A DNA stretch of 64,000 nucleotides. Source: JAXMDS01 sp043777815. Lineage in GTDB: Bacteria > Pseudomonadota > Alphaproteobacteria > Rickettsiales > Rickettsiaceae. The notes beneath the pieces are model-generated. The model searched no databases. It was given only the letters and a program-made list of their open reading frames with translations, and was not told the DNA's origin. The DNA is taken from assembly GCA_043777815.1 (NCBI GenBank), contig JAYWHH010000005.1, forward strand, positions 19,848 through 83,847, read 5' to 3'. The position numbers and the translations under genes were made by a program. Below are positions 17,899-26,885 of this stretch, in pieces (positions within the stretch are counted from its first letter, which is position 1; each line of letters begins with the position of its first letter).

Positions 17899-18062
17899 AT
17901 TCTATTAATGTATTAGATAAGGCATTAACCAATATATTAAAATACGCCTGTATAGTTCTAGGAATATACTTACAGTTTAGTGGTACCAGCTCTGTTGGTG
18001 GCGGTTTTCAAGCGGGTTGTATTTTTGGATCACTAACTATATTTATAGCTACAGTTATCTAA
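17895..18062 (+). pseudogene. Truncated MnhB-like antiporter subunit
   Basis: A 55-codon frame with a hydrophobic helix and GTSSVGGGFQAGCIFGSL, which matches the conserved GHNxPGGGFIGGL region of MnhB/MrpB subunits. Normal MnhB is about 140 residues; here a TAA follows soon after the signature. The ATG overlaps the preceding gene's stop by 4 bp. With the MnhG-like frame at 13895 it suggests a dismantled multisubunit Na+/H+ antiporter locus. Confidence 0.5.
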
Positions 18063-18398
18063 TATAAGATATAAATAACATTCTCTACCCATGCTTTGTG
18101 TAAGAAATATTTTAAAAACTTTTTTATACATTAATCATGCATGCACTTTGCTAAAATATACTGTAGTTTATAACCAAATCTAAGTATTGATTTATATGGT
18201 CAACTAATTAAGCATTTTTTATTTAAAAAAAGACTTTAATAATGCAGTATTTAACAAGTTTAAAACTCTATTACAAGATTTTGATACATAATACAAAGAG
18301 CTTGTTATGATCAATCGAAGTTAGTAATCAAAAAGTTTTATTTATATTGGATGTATTAAAAATTTTTTATACATTCGTATCTTCTACATTGTCATATT
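18063..18398. other. Gene-free AT-rich spacer
   Basis: About 335 bases between the mnhB remnant and dusB (convergent). I looked for further antiporter sequence in other frames and saw none. Confidence 0.5.
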
Positions 18399-19388
18399 TT
18401 ATACATTGACTGCATTGCTAAAAAATTCTTGTATGAATCTTCTAACCTCATCATGATTTTCCTGTATGTTCATTCTAGCTCTAAAACTTGACCCATCTCG
18501 TAAGCCATTACTGTACCATCCTATATGCTTTCTAGCTATCTTAGATCCGGCTTCACTTCCATAATATGCTAACATCGAATCATAATGTTCTAACACCAAA
18601 TCTAATCTTTCTTTAGATGAGATTGTAATTTCAGGCAAACCTTGTAACATATTTGCAATAGAACCAGGTATCCAAGGCTTACCATATGACCCTCTTCCTA
18701 TCATAACCCCATCAGCTCCAGAAAGAATTAAGGCTCTTTTTGCGTCTTCGTATGTTTTTATATCTCCATTAACTATCAGCGGAGTATTTGGTATAGCCGC
18801 TTTAACTTTTTTAACAAATTCCCAGTCTGCACTACCTTCATAAAACTGGCAACGAGTTCTTCCATGTATTGTAATCATTTGTGCACCACAATCTACTGAG
18901 TTTTTAGCAATAATTGGTGCATTTTGCGAAGCGCTATCCCACCCTTTACGCATTTTCACAGTTACTGGAATATTAACTGCTCTAACTACATGATCAACTA
19001 TGTCATAAGCTAACTTTTCATCTCGCATCAAATGAGATCCGGCAAAATTGTCTACAATTTTTTTCATTGGACAGCCAAAATTAATATCTATAATCTTCGC
19101 ACCTAAATCTTCTGCTAACTTAGCAGCTTCTGCCATGATTTTTGGATTATGTCCAGCTAATTGAACGCATGCAAAAGTTGCATCACTACTGTCTATTGAA
19201 GATTTTTGTAATGATTTTCTATTTTCTGTAACCATAGCCTGACTAGCAACCATTTCCGATACAACTAATCCAGCTCCAAATCTTTTAGCTAGGCCCCTAA
19301 AGCAAAAGTCACTTACTCCTGACATGGGCGCTAAAATTACATTGTTATCCAAAACAATGTTTCCTATTTTAATTTTCTTATGTAACAT
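18399..19388 (-). CDS. dusB: tRNA-dihydrouridine synthase B
   Basis: An FMN-dependent enzyme reducing uridines in tRNA D-loops. The 329 residues form a TIM barrel with the family signatures NNVILAPMSGVSDFCFR, FVCVQLAG-like FACVQLAGHNP, the catalytic-Cys motif INFGCPMKKI, TVKMRKGWD, ITIHGRTRCQFYEG, VNGDIKTYEDA and GADGVMIGRGSYGKPWI. All key residues look intact. It starts at the ATG 19388, divergent from rsmA by 107 bp. Confidence 0.96.
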   Translation of the reverse strand: MLHKKIKIGNIVLDNNVILAPMSGVSDFCFRGLAKRFGAGLVVSEMVASQAMVTENRKSLQKSSIDSSDATFACVQLAGHNPKIMAEAAKLAEDLGAKIIDINFGCPMKKIVDNFAGSHLMRDEKLAYDIVDHVVRAVNIPVTVKMRKGWDSASQNAPIIAKNSVDCGAQMITIHGRTRCQFYEGSADWEFVKKVKAAIPNTPLIVNGDIKTYEDAKRALILSGADGVMIGRGSYGKPWIPGSIANMLQGLPEITISSKERLDLVLEHYDSMLAYYGSEAGSKIARKHIGWYSNGLRDGSSFRARMNIQENHDEVRRFIQEFFSNAVNV

Positions 19389-19495
19389 GAAAGATACTTC
19401 ACACTTTAAGTATACTTAGATTATATATAAAAATCTTTTAAAGAATTTTATAAAAACTCGTCAAAAACCATTTATTGATAAGATATTAAAAAATA

Positions 19496-20341
19496 ATGTT
19501 ACCTAAAATCCTAGATCATGCTAAAATGCACAATATTAGACCTAATAAATCTCTAGGTCAGAATTTTATTTTAGATATAAATTTTTGTAAAAGCTTCATT
19601 TTACATGAAAAAATATCTGATAAAATTGTTTTGGAAATCGGGCCAGGTTTAGGCACGTTGACTAGAGCAATTTTGAGCTATGAACCATTTAAATTAGTTT
19701 GTCTTGAAAAAGATGCTAAATGTATTCCAATTTTAAAAGAAATAGCGTTAGTGCATCCAAACCTTGAATTTGAAGAAGCGGATGTTATGAAATATCTAAT
19801 GCATTACAAGCAAAACCCACTTAATTTTAAATTTGATTCAATAATTTCGAATTTGCCATACAATATAGCAAGCAGAGTACTCGTTGACTTGATTGAGATA
19901 ATAGTACTTGGAGCATCAATAAAATCCATAACAATCATGGTTCAAAAAGAAGTTGCAGATAGAATTTTAGGACTCCCTAATTCTAAAAATTATGGATTAC
20001 TGACAGTGTTGGTTAATAGCGTATGCAATGTGACTAGAATTGTAAATGTAGGGCCACAAATGTTTTATCCAGTACCTAATGTTACCTCTACAGTCATAAA
20101 TTTAACTCCAAAAAACGATATTATAGATTCAAAATTATTTAATCAAATTAAAATTTTAGCAAAAAATGGCTTCAATCAAAGGAGAAAAATCCTTAAGTCA
20201 TCTATGAAAGATTTTATAAAATTTATCCCCGAAAACTTGTGGCTCTTAAGAGCTGAAAACTTGACTGGTGAAGATTATAAAAACATAGCAATTAACTCGT
20301 TAAACATCATTCAATTTGATAAAAATTTAAACTCAATGTAG
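19496..20341 (+). CDS. rsmA: 16S rRNA dimethyladenosine transferase RsmA/KsgA
   Basis: Methylates A1518 and A1519 of 16S rRNA using SAM. The 281 residues have PNKSLGQNFI, the SAM-binding EIGPGLGTLT, the acidic E at the end of strand 2 (LVCLEKD), the adenine-contact EEADVM and the catalytic SNLPYNIAS motif. The C-terminal NGFNQRRKILKSS segment is also conserved. Length is normal. Confidence 0.96.
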   Translation: MLPKILDHAKMHNIRPNKSLGQNFILDINFCKSFILHEKISDKIVLEIGPGLGTLTRAILSYEPFKLVCLEKDAKCIPILKEIALVHPNLEFEEADVMKYLMHYKQNPLNFKFDSIISNLPYNIASRVLVDLIEIIVLGASIKSITIMVQKEVADRILGLPNSKNYGLLTVLVNSVCNVTRIVNVGPQMFYPVPNVTSTVINLTPKNDIIDSKLFNQIKILAKNGFNQRRKILKSSMKDFIKFIPENLWLLRAENLTGEDYKNIAINSLNIIQFDKNLNSM

Positions 20342-20666
20342 TCTAATTTTATTTGTTTATTTGATACTAAAAACATGCATAGTATTTGATATATCGCCAG
20401 CACTTTAGCGTCCAACTGTAAGTTGTAATATTGATGTGATTGATCAGCAATCATTGACATTTCCTTGTGAATATGACACAATGAATGTATGGATAAATTT
20501 TTGGGAGTCACATTTAAAGGTTGTTTTAGCGTGCTATATCTTAAAGTTGAATTCTCGCGCTAAGCATAAATTTAATTAGTATTTGATAACACTAAATTCG
20601 TGCATTCATTTACATTTTTGAACAGTTTTTATTTGAAATACTTATGAATAACTTAATACAAGCCTT
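20342..20666. other. Gene-free spacer
   Basis: About 325 bases with no supportable gene; a short minus-strand frame there overlaps the rsmA end and shows no coding character. No clear promoter. Confidence 0.45.
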
Positions 20667-21422
20667 ATGATATACATGACGAATAATCCTAAACTTAGTT
20701 TTAAAAATACAATAATATTTTTGATATTTAATTTTGCCTTAACTGGAAGTTTTTTTCATTTTGCAGCTGGCAAAAACATTGAATCAAGTCATACAAAAAT
20801 TAATAAATCAAAGTCAACTAAACTTAATGTAAAATCTAAGTCAAAGATAAAATCTTCAAGTCACATTCTTGCGAATAAAGAACTTAAAACGCGCACAAAT
20901 AAATCATCTAGCAAGGCTAAAATTTTAGTTGTTGGAAAAAATCCATCAGAAAAAGATTTCAATCTAGAATCTAATAAAAATAATCTCAACAAAATCAAAT
21001 CGCATGAGTCTTCAAATAAAATAAAAAAAACCAATAAAACTAATTATAAAAATATTCCTAGTCAGAACTTATTTGCATTGAGAAAAAACAAGAAATCGAA
21101 CTTAGGCACTTCTTCAATCGCTAACGATTCTAATGATTCCAAAGATATTAGCTTTAAACTTTCGCCTAAATCATCGAAAAATGTTTTTGACGCTACTAAA
21201 GAAAGAGAATTTAAAACTAATGATGTTCCTTCTACTCATTTGAATAAATCTAAACATGTAACTAATAATATGGCATCAGATGATTATTCGCCTGATTTAT
21301 TGGCTAGAAATTCAACTGAAGTAAAAATCTCTGATGAAGAAGCAAGGCTACTAACAGTTTCTCCAAAACAAAATGCTATACGAAATAGATTAAACAATGT
21401 GGCCATCAGGATTAGCAATTAA
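20667..21422 (+). CDS. Secreted Lys/Ser/Asn-rich protein, unknown function
   Basis: A 251-residue protein with a hydrophobic N-terminal segment (TIIFLIFNFALTGSFFHFAA, residues 14-33) that looks like a signal peptide, cleaved near FAAGK. The remainder is very rich in Lys, Ser and Asn (SHTKINKSKSTKLNVKSKSK) and probably disordered. I recognise no family. The last 28 codons are part of an 88-bp unit repeated twice more downstream of the stop, so the DNA at this 3' end has been amplified. Start is the ATG at 20667. Confidence 0.6.
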   Translation: MIYMTNNPKLSFKNTIIFLIFNFALTGSFFHFAAGKNIESSHTKINKSKSTKLNVKSKSKIKSSSHILANKELKTRTNKSSSKAKILVVGKNPSEKDFNLESNKNNLNKIKSHESSNKIKKTNKTNYKNIPSQNLFALRKNKKSNLGTSSIANDSNDSKDISFKLSPKSSKNVFDATKEREFKTNDVPSTHLNKSKHVTNNMASDDYSPDLLARNSTEVKISDEEARLLTVSPKQNAIRNRLNNVAIRISN

Positions 21423-21611
21423 TGAATAAGCAAGGCTATTGACAGTTTCTCCAAAACAAAATGCTATACGCAATAGATTAAACAATGTGGCTATCAGAAT
21501 TGGCAATTGATGAAAAAGCAAGATTATTGATAGTGTCTCCAAAACAAAATGCCATACGCAAATGCCATACGCAATAGATTAAACAATGTGGCTATCAGGA
21601 TTAGCAATTAA
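21338..21611. repeat. Three tandem 88-bp copies of a gene 3' end
   Basis: Units start with agcaaggcta at 21341, 21429 and (as agcaagatta) 21517, exactly 88 bp apart. Copy 1 is the coding 3' end of the secreted Lys/Ser-rich gene including its stop; copies 2 and 3 lie downstream. Copy 3 has an extra internal duplication of about 12 bp (atgccatacgca). 88 is not a multiple of three, so it is a DNA-level event. Confidence 0.92.
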
Positions 21612-21659
21612 AGTCAATTATTTATTTTTTAAAGTTTCTTTAGAAATATATTTTTGATA

Positions 21660-22580
21660 TTACCAAATGCCTAATTTTTTTATTTCCCATTTTAAGTCCA
21701 GATCAAATTTAGATTTTGCTTTATCACGCACCATTTCTCCTAATGTCCATATATCGTCTGCAGTTGCATTGTTATAGTTAATAAGAAAATTAGTATGCAT
21801 GTTAGATATCATAGCACCATTATGCTTGTACCCACGCATACCTAGACTATCTACTACTTGCCACGCAGATAAATTATCAGGATTAGTAAATGTACTTCCA
21901 CAAGTTTTTTCATGAATTGGCTGAGTGCTTCTTCTATGGTTTTTAATTTCATTTATTTTACTTTGTATTATTTTTGATAAAGCTACATTAGGTTTTTTGC
22001 ATTTAAAGCATGCTTCAAGTACTATATATTCTTTTCCCTGTAAAGCACTATATCGATATCCCATTTCTAAATCGTTTACATTAAATTCTTTGTAGTTACC
22101 TTCATGATCTACACATTTGACTTTAACTAAAATATCTTTATATTCATTTCCATAACTACCAGCATTCATATATACCCCTCCTCCAATTGAACCTGGAATG
22201 CTAGATAAAAATTCAAAATCCACAATACCATTAATCATGCAATACTGAGATAAGGAGTAATTCAGAGTTCCAGACCCTACTATTAAAAAATATTCATCAT
22301 TTTTATTTTCTAATTTAATATAACTTAATCCTCTGCCAATTTTTATAGTAATACCATCAACACCTTTGTCACTTATTAAAACATTAGAACCCGCTCCCAA
22401 AATAGTGATTTGCTTAGTGTTAATAATATTTGGGTCTATGATATTATCAATTCTATTATTAGAAAAGTTTTGTAAAAATGTTACTAGGTCGTTTGAACTT
22501 TCTGGAATGAACAATAATTTTGCACACCCACCTACTTTAAACCATGTTAAATTAGCTAACTTACAATTTGTATAATACAT
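21660..22580 (-). CDS. murB: UDP-N-acetylenolpyruvoylglucosamine reductase MurB
   Basis: The FAD enzyme that makes UDP-MurNAc. The 306 residues have TWFKVGGCAKLL at the start, the FAD-binding ILGAGSNVLISD, FLSSIPGSIGGGVYMNAGS, the GYRYS arginine and the catalytic-Ser motif CGSTFTNP. The C-terminal acidic residue is in LKWEIKKLG. It is of the type II form. The ATG at 22580 is only 38 bp from the addA start on the other strand. Confidence 0.96.
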   Translation of the reverse strand: MYYTNCKLANLTWFKVGGCAKLLFIPESSNDLVTFLQNFSNNRIDNIIDPNIINTKQITILGAGSNVLISDKGVDGITIKIGRGLSYIKLENKNDEYFLIVGSGTLNYSLSQYCMINGIVDFEFLSSIPGSIGGGVYMNAGSYGNEYKDILVKVKCVDHEGNYKEFNVNDLEMGYRYSALQGKEYIVLEACFKCKKPNVALSKIIQSKINEIKNHRRSTQPIHEKTCGSTFTNPDNLSAWQVVDSLGMRGYKHNGAMISNMHTNFLINYNNATADDIWTLGEMVRDKAKSKFDLDLKWEIKKLGIW

Positions 22581-22618
22581 GTGTTTTTAATTAATAATAT
22601 TATATTTACCGAAAAATA

Positions 22619-25600
22619 ATGATAGATAAAGTTACAAAAAATGATTATTATAAAGCAATAAGCCCTAAATTTTCAGCGTATGTGATATCTAGTGCGGGTA
22701 CTGGCAAGACTAAAATACTAGTAGATAGAATTCTACTTCTGATGCTAAGTGGCATTCCAAATAAAAATATATTATGTTTAACATTTACTAATGCCGCTGC
22801 AATAGAGATGCAAGAAAGAATTTTGGTAAAATTACAAGCTTGGCAAAAAAATATTCAAGTAAAGCAATCTTTGCTAGAGATGATGCCTGATCCTATACCT
22901 AAAAAATATGTTACTTATGCTACAAAATTATTAGATAACTATTGTGCTAATCCAATTAAAATACAAACTATTCATTCATTTTGTCAAAATATCTTAAAAT
23001 ACTTTCCATTGGAGGCGGGATTACCAATAAACTTTGAAATTTTAGATCTTTCTGAAGACATAGTTCGAGAGCTTTATCTGAAAATATTATCTAATATAGA
23101 ATCAGGTACCGCATTAGCAAAATCTATAAATAACTTAACCAAAAACAATTTGATAGATATAGTTAGGTCTTTATTGCTTAATCGATTTAAAGTTGAATCA
23201 AAAAAATATTTAGAGATATTAAATCTTGAATCCAAATCTGTGCCTATATCTGAATGTATTAGTAAAATTAAAACTAATTTAGATTTGTTAAATAAGATTT
23301 TTGGAAAAGAGTTGTCTAAATTTTTTAAGACTGAAAAACTTGCTATAGAAGAATTAATTGATTTCTTTTTGACCAAATCTTTTACTAAGAGGATTAGAGT
23401 TCTTGGAACTTATGCAGAAAAAAATCCAATAATATCTCAAATGCAAGATAATTTGCTAGAGTATTTAAATTCTGTAAATTACAAAAGTTTTATCCAAGAT
23501 ACAAAGGATTTAAATTTAGTTTTTGAACATTTAATGCAGGAATATGAAAACTTCAAAAAAACTCACAACAAATTGGACTATCATGATCTAATCCATTATA
23601 CTAGTAAGCTATTTATGGATAATCCATTAAAAGATTGGGTTCTATACAAAATAGATGGATTAATATCTCATATTTTGATTGACGAAGCTCAGGATACTAG
23701 TAGTACTCAATGGCAAGTAATTCACCCAATCATCACCTCATCTAATTTACACAATGAAAAAAGAACTATTTTCATAGTTGGAGATGATAAGCAGTCAATT
23801 TATAGTTTTCAGGGAAGTAAAATATCCGATTTTGTCAATTATAAGCTATACATAGAAGAGATGTTAAAAATCAATAGACAAAATTTCATATCATTGTCTC
23901 TTAAGCATAATTATCGTTGTAGTAAAAATATTATAGAGATCAGTAATAAATTTTTTGAATACGTTAAAATACATTATCCGATGCATTTAACTCAATTTTC
24001 TGATTTTCATATGCATTCTAAAGCCAGTAATGATGGTTTTGTAGAAGTTTGGATGAATGAAAATAATGTACAAACTGAAAACACAAATATTAGCACGCGC
24101 ATAGTATCTTATATCAAAAGCGCTATTCAAAGACAAAAAATTCTTCCATCATCAGGCAAAGTAGTTCAACTTAATGATTTTATGATAATTACTAGAACTA
24201 GAGATAAACATTTTTTTGATTTAAATGAAAAATTAATTCTTCACGGATTAAAATTTAACACTATAGGCCCTTTAGAATTTATGGAATCTCAAGTTTCTAA
24301 AACCTTCATTTCAATTATAAAATTCGTTATCTTGCCTCAAGATAACTTTAATTTAGTATCTTTATTGAAAAAAATTTATAAATTAAATGATGCACAAATT
24401 TATAGCCTGATAACTAGCAATCAAAAACAAAATCTAGTAGATTATATAATCAATAACTACCCTGATTATGGTCAAATTGTCAAAATAATACTAAAATTAA
24501 AAGAATTGGCTTTTGGTGATTTTTTCAACAATTTAGTAAATCTCTTAATTAAAGAATCAGTATTTGACATTTCGAATAAATCAGTTAATCAATGCATTGA
24601 AATGTTTTCTGATATTGTGGAAACATATATATCTAAATCTTTTGGTACCTTAGATGAATTCATTCCTTATTTTAATCATTTAGATATCAACTATATAAAA
24701 AACATTACCCCTGTCTCCAATGATTCTCTTAGTGTTCATTTAAATACAATACATGGAGTAAAAGGATTAGAAGCTCCTATAGTTATTTTTATGGATAATG
24801 GATTTTTACCTAGAAGCGAGGAGCCTACTTTCATTTACGAAAACATGTTGTTTTTAAGAAATTCTATTAACTGTAAAGAAACTGAGGATATAAGAATCAA
24901 AAATCAACAAGATGCTTACCAGGAATATATGCGTCTTTTTTACGTAGCTATAACTAGGGCCAAAGATGGATTTATTTTATGCACTAGTAATATGGATCCA
25001 GTGCATGATTCATATTATTCATTATTTAATGATTTTTTATCAACTATTCTAGAGCGAGATACTACAAATCTTCACAAAGACAAAAAAAAGAGCTTGATTA
25101 GATTTGGAACAAAGTTGCATGAAGATGATATCTTCTGTGTTGAAGATGAGGAAGTTGCTCTTAAAAAAGAGGGAGTTGTTTCTAAAAAAATAGATTCGTT
25201 TTCAACCTCTAAAGACGACTATAAAGCAAAAACATCTGACGTAAGTCAAGAGGCAAATAATGATTTAAAAAAACCAATAAAACTAAAAAATATTAATATC
25301 GAAGAGAAAGAAGAGTCAAAATACTTAAATCAATCAGACAGTGATTTGGCCAACTCTTCAAAAATAATAAACTTTCAACAAAAGTATAATATGGAATTAG
25401 GAATCAAGGTTCATAAAATATTAGAAGATATTGTGAAAAGTAATTTGTTTAATTATCCACTAAAGCATTTTTTATTAGAAGAAATACCAAAGAGTTTGCG
25501 CAAAATAGTAGAAGCTAATATTTCATTATTCTTTAATTCAAACCTTTTTAAGAGATTAATACATACAAAATTATATACAGAAATAGACATTGCAAGTAAT

Positions 25601-25918
25601 TTAACAGAAGAAAACAATTCTTTTTTAAAGAGAATAGATTTATTATCATTACGTTATGATGAAAATGACTCGGAAGAAAAATGTTTAGAGGCAATAATTA
25701 TTGATTATAAACTTAATTACCGCCCGTGCTTAAGCGTTAAAATACATGAAAAGCATATAAACTTTGAAAGTCCTATAATAATTTATTCATCTGTTTCAGA
25801 TTCAAATATAAATCAACTACGAACTTATAAAAAAATAATACAAAATCTAATTACTCCAAGGCGAATACAGGCTTATATAGTATCTATTACTGATGCACGT
25901 TGGTATAAAATTCTATAA
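22619..25918 (+). CDS. addA: AddA-type helicase-nuclease subunit
   Basis: A UvrD/RecB-superfamily protein of 1099 residues for double-strand break end-processing. The helicase motifs are visible: I SSAGTGKTKILVDR, Ia CLTFTNAAAIEMQERI, II ILIDEAQDT, III VGDDKQSIYSFQGSK, IV LKHNYRCSKNI, V TIHGVKGLEAPIV and VI MRLFYVAITRAKDG. The C-terminal nuclease domain has LGIKVHKILED, KRIDLL and IIIDYKLN, the expected metal and catalytic positions. An inserted acidic/lysine-rich stretch lies near residues 835-915. The partner addB is not adjacent. Confidence 0.93.
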   Translation: MIDKVTKNDYYKAISPKFSAYVISSAGTGKTKILVDRILLLMLSGIPNKNILCLTFTNAAAIEMQERILVKLQAWQKNIQVKQSLLEMMPDPIPKKYVTYATKLLDNYCANPIKIQTIHSFCQNILKYFPLEAGLPINFEILDLSEDIVRELYLKILSNIESGTALAKSINNLTKNNLIDIVRSLLLNRFKVESKKYLEILNLESKSVPISECISKIKTNLDLLNKIFGKELSKFFKTEKLAIEELIDFFLTKSFTKRIRVLGTYAEKNPIISQMQDNLLEYLNSVNYKSFIQDTKDLNLVFEHLMQEYENFKKTHNKLDYHDLIHYTSKLFMDNPLKDWVLYKIDGLISHILIDEAQDTSSTQWQVIHPIITSSNLHNEKRTIFIVGDDKQSIYSFQGSKISDFVNYKLYIEEMLKINRQNFISLSLKHNYRCSKNIIEISNKFFEYVKIHYPMHLTQFSDFHMHSKASNDGFVEVWMNENNVQTENTNISTRIVSYIKSAIQRQKILPSSGKVVQLNDFMIITRTRDKHFFDLNEKLILHGLKFNTIGPLEFMESQVSKTFISIIKFVILPQDNFNLVSLLKKIYKLNDAQIYSLITSNQKQNLVDYIINNYPDYGQIVKIILKLKELAFGDFFNNLVNLLIKESVFDISNKSVNQCIEMFSDIVETYISKSFGTLDEFIPYFNHLDINYIKNITPVSNDSLSVHLNTIHGVKGLEAPIVIFMDNGFLPRSEEPTFIYENMLFLRNSINCKETEDIRIKNQQDAYQEYMRLFYVAITRAKDGFILCTSNMDPVHDSYYSLFNDFLSTILERDTTNLHKDKKKSLIRFGTKLHEDDIFCVEDEEVALKKEGVVSKKIDSFSTSKDDYKAKTSDVSQEANNDLKKPIKLKNINIEEKEESKYLNQSDSDLANSSKIINFQQKYNMELGIKVHKILEDIVKSNLFNYPLKHFLLEEIPKSLRKIVEANISLFFNSNLFKRLIHTKLYTEIDIASNLTEENNSFLKRIDLLSLRYDENDSEEKCLEAIIIDYKLNYRPCLSVKIHEKHINFESPIIIYSSVSDSNINQLRTYKKIIQNLITPRRIQAYIVSITDARWYKIL

Positions 25919-26016
25919 ATCAACATCAAAAATACTAGCTTATGTTGACTTATGTAACGTCTATTACTGATGCACGTTGGTATAAAATTCTCTAAATCAA
26001 CATCAAAAATACTATA
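25883..26016. repeat. 77-bp tandem duplication of the addA 3' end
   Basis: The segment tctattactgatgcacgttg at 25883 recurs at 25960, 77 bp on, and stays nearly identical through the addA stop codon and about 20 bases of trailer. The second copy is noncoding, with ctctaa in place of the ctataa stop context. Confidence 0.92.
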
Positions 26017-26161
26017 AAATATGAAAATAATTCATACTGAAAATAAAAAATAGCATTAATTCATATTGAAAATACCATGCTAAAAGCTTAAATTTGTTTA
26101 TGCACAAATTAAAATGCAAACTAAAAATTGCAATTTTCTATTTGTGACTTGTTAAGAAAAG

Positions 26162-26244
26162 TGGAACGGGTAGGATTCGAACCTACGAACGCTCTCGCGG
26201 GCAGATTTACAGTCTGCTGCCATTGGCCGCTCGGCCACCGTTCC
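26162..26244 (-). tRNA. tRNA-Tyr (GUA)
   Basis: A class II tRNA read on the minus strand: acceptor GGAACGG/CCGTTCC, anticodon loop CTGTAAA (anticodon GUA) on a GCAGA/TCTGC stem, a long variable arm (CCCGCGAGAGCG region) and T-arm with TTCGAAT loop. Discriminator A; CCA not encoded. Confidence 0.96.
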
Positions 26245-26253
26245 AATAAAATA

Positions 26254-26282
26254 ATTATATAACCTTAATCCAAAATTATCAA
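26254..26282 (-). promoter_or_regulatory. Promoter of tRNA-Tyr
   Basis: Read on the minus strand: TTGATA (26282-26277), a 17-bp spacer and TATAAT (26259-26254), with the tRNA starting at 26244. It is back to back with the ssrA promoter. Confidence 0.7.
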
Positions 26283-26312
26283 TAGATTTGATAAAAAATA
26301 ATATGAATCATA

Positions 26313-26321
26313 TGATATAAT
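26313..26321 (+). promoter_or_regulatory. Extended -10 promoter of ssrA
   Basis: TGATATAAT is an extended -10 element (TGnTATAAT) about 10 bp before the tmRNA. A TTGATA at 26288 is spaced too far (22 bp) to be a standard -35, so the extended -10 may do the work. Confidence 0.55.
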
Positions 26322-26330
26322 ATGACTGTT

Positions 26331-26690
26331 GTGGTTCTTTTTCGAGAGTCGCAAATATAGCAATAAACTGGTATGAAATAAAAATACTGGACCCGGGGGC
26401 GGTTCCCGGCATTTCCACCATACATTATGGGAATGATACAGCAATTCGACAGTATTTAGTAAAGATATTCATTTTGCTCGGGAGTGATTTTCCTGGCTCG
26501 GCTGTAATTTACACCGATAAACAATATCAATAAACTTAAACGCAAACAAAAATCGTTTAACCGCAAGAGGTAAAGTAACAGTTAACACTGCGAATGACAA
26601 CTTTATACAAGCCAGCTTATTAGCGGCTTAATGTCAACCTTGAAGTAGTTTGGTGGTTTCCTAGGCAACAGAAAAACCACTTTCTTTAAG
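26331..26690 (+). ncRNA. ssrA: tmRNA, circularly permuted two-piece form
   Basis: The acceptor piece comes first, as in alphaproteobacteria. It has a T-arm (cccggg...cccgg region) and a 3' acceptor strand CATTTCC followed by encoded ACCA ending at 26420. The coding piece begins GGGAATG at 26429, which pairs with CATTTCC across the acceptor stem. The tag frame is 26590-26631, GCG to TAA, encoding ANDNFIQASLLAA. The intervening loop is only about 8 bases. The 3' end is a hairpin, GTGGTTT at about 26652 pairing with AAACCAC at 26684-26690, followed by T-rich sequence that may also terminate transcription. SmpB is encoded at 13304. Outer boundaries are approximate. Confidence 0.93.
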
Positions 26691-26885
26691 TTTTTCAACC
26701 GATTTAATTACTTTATAAATATTATTAAGCTGTAAAAGATCATTTATATAACATTATTGTGTTTTAATTTCAATAAAAAATAACTTTTTTTAAAGTTGAA
26801 ATAAAACAAATGACTTTGAAGCAACCTTATATCTTTCATAATTTAGTATTTTATACTAAAACTTTCTCAAACAAACTATATAAAG

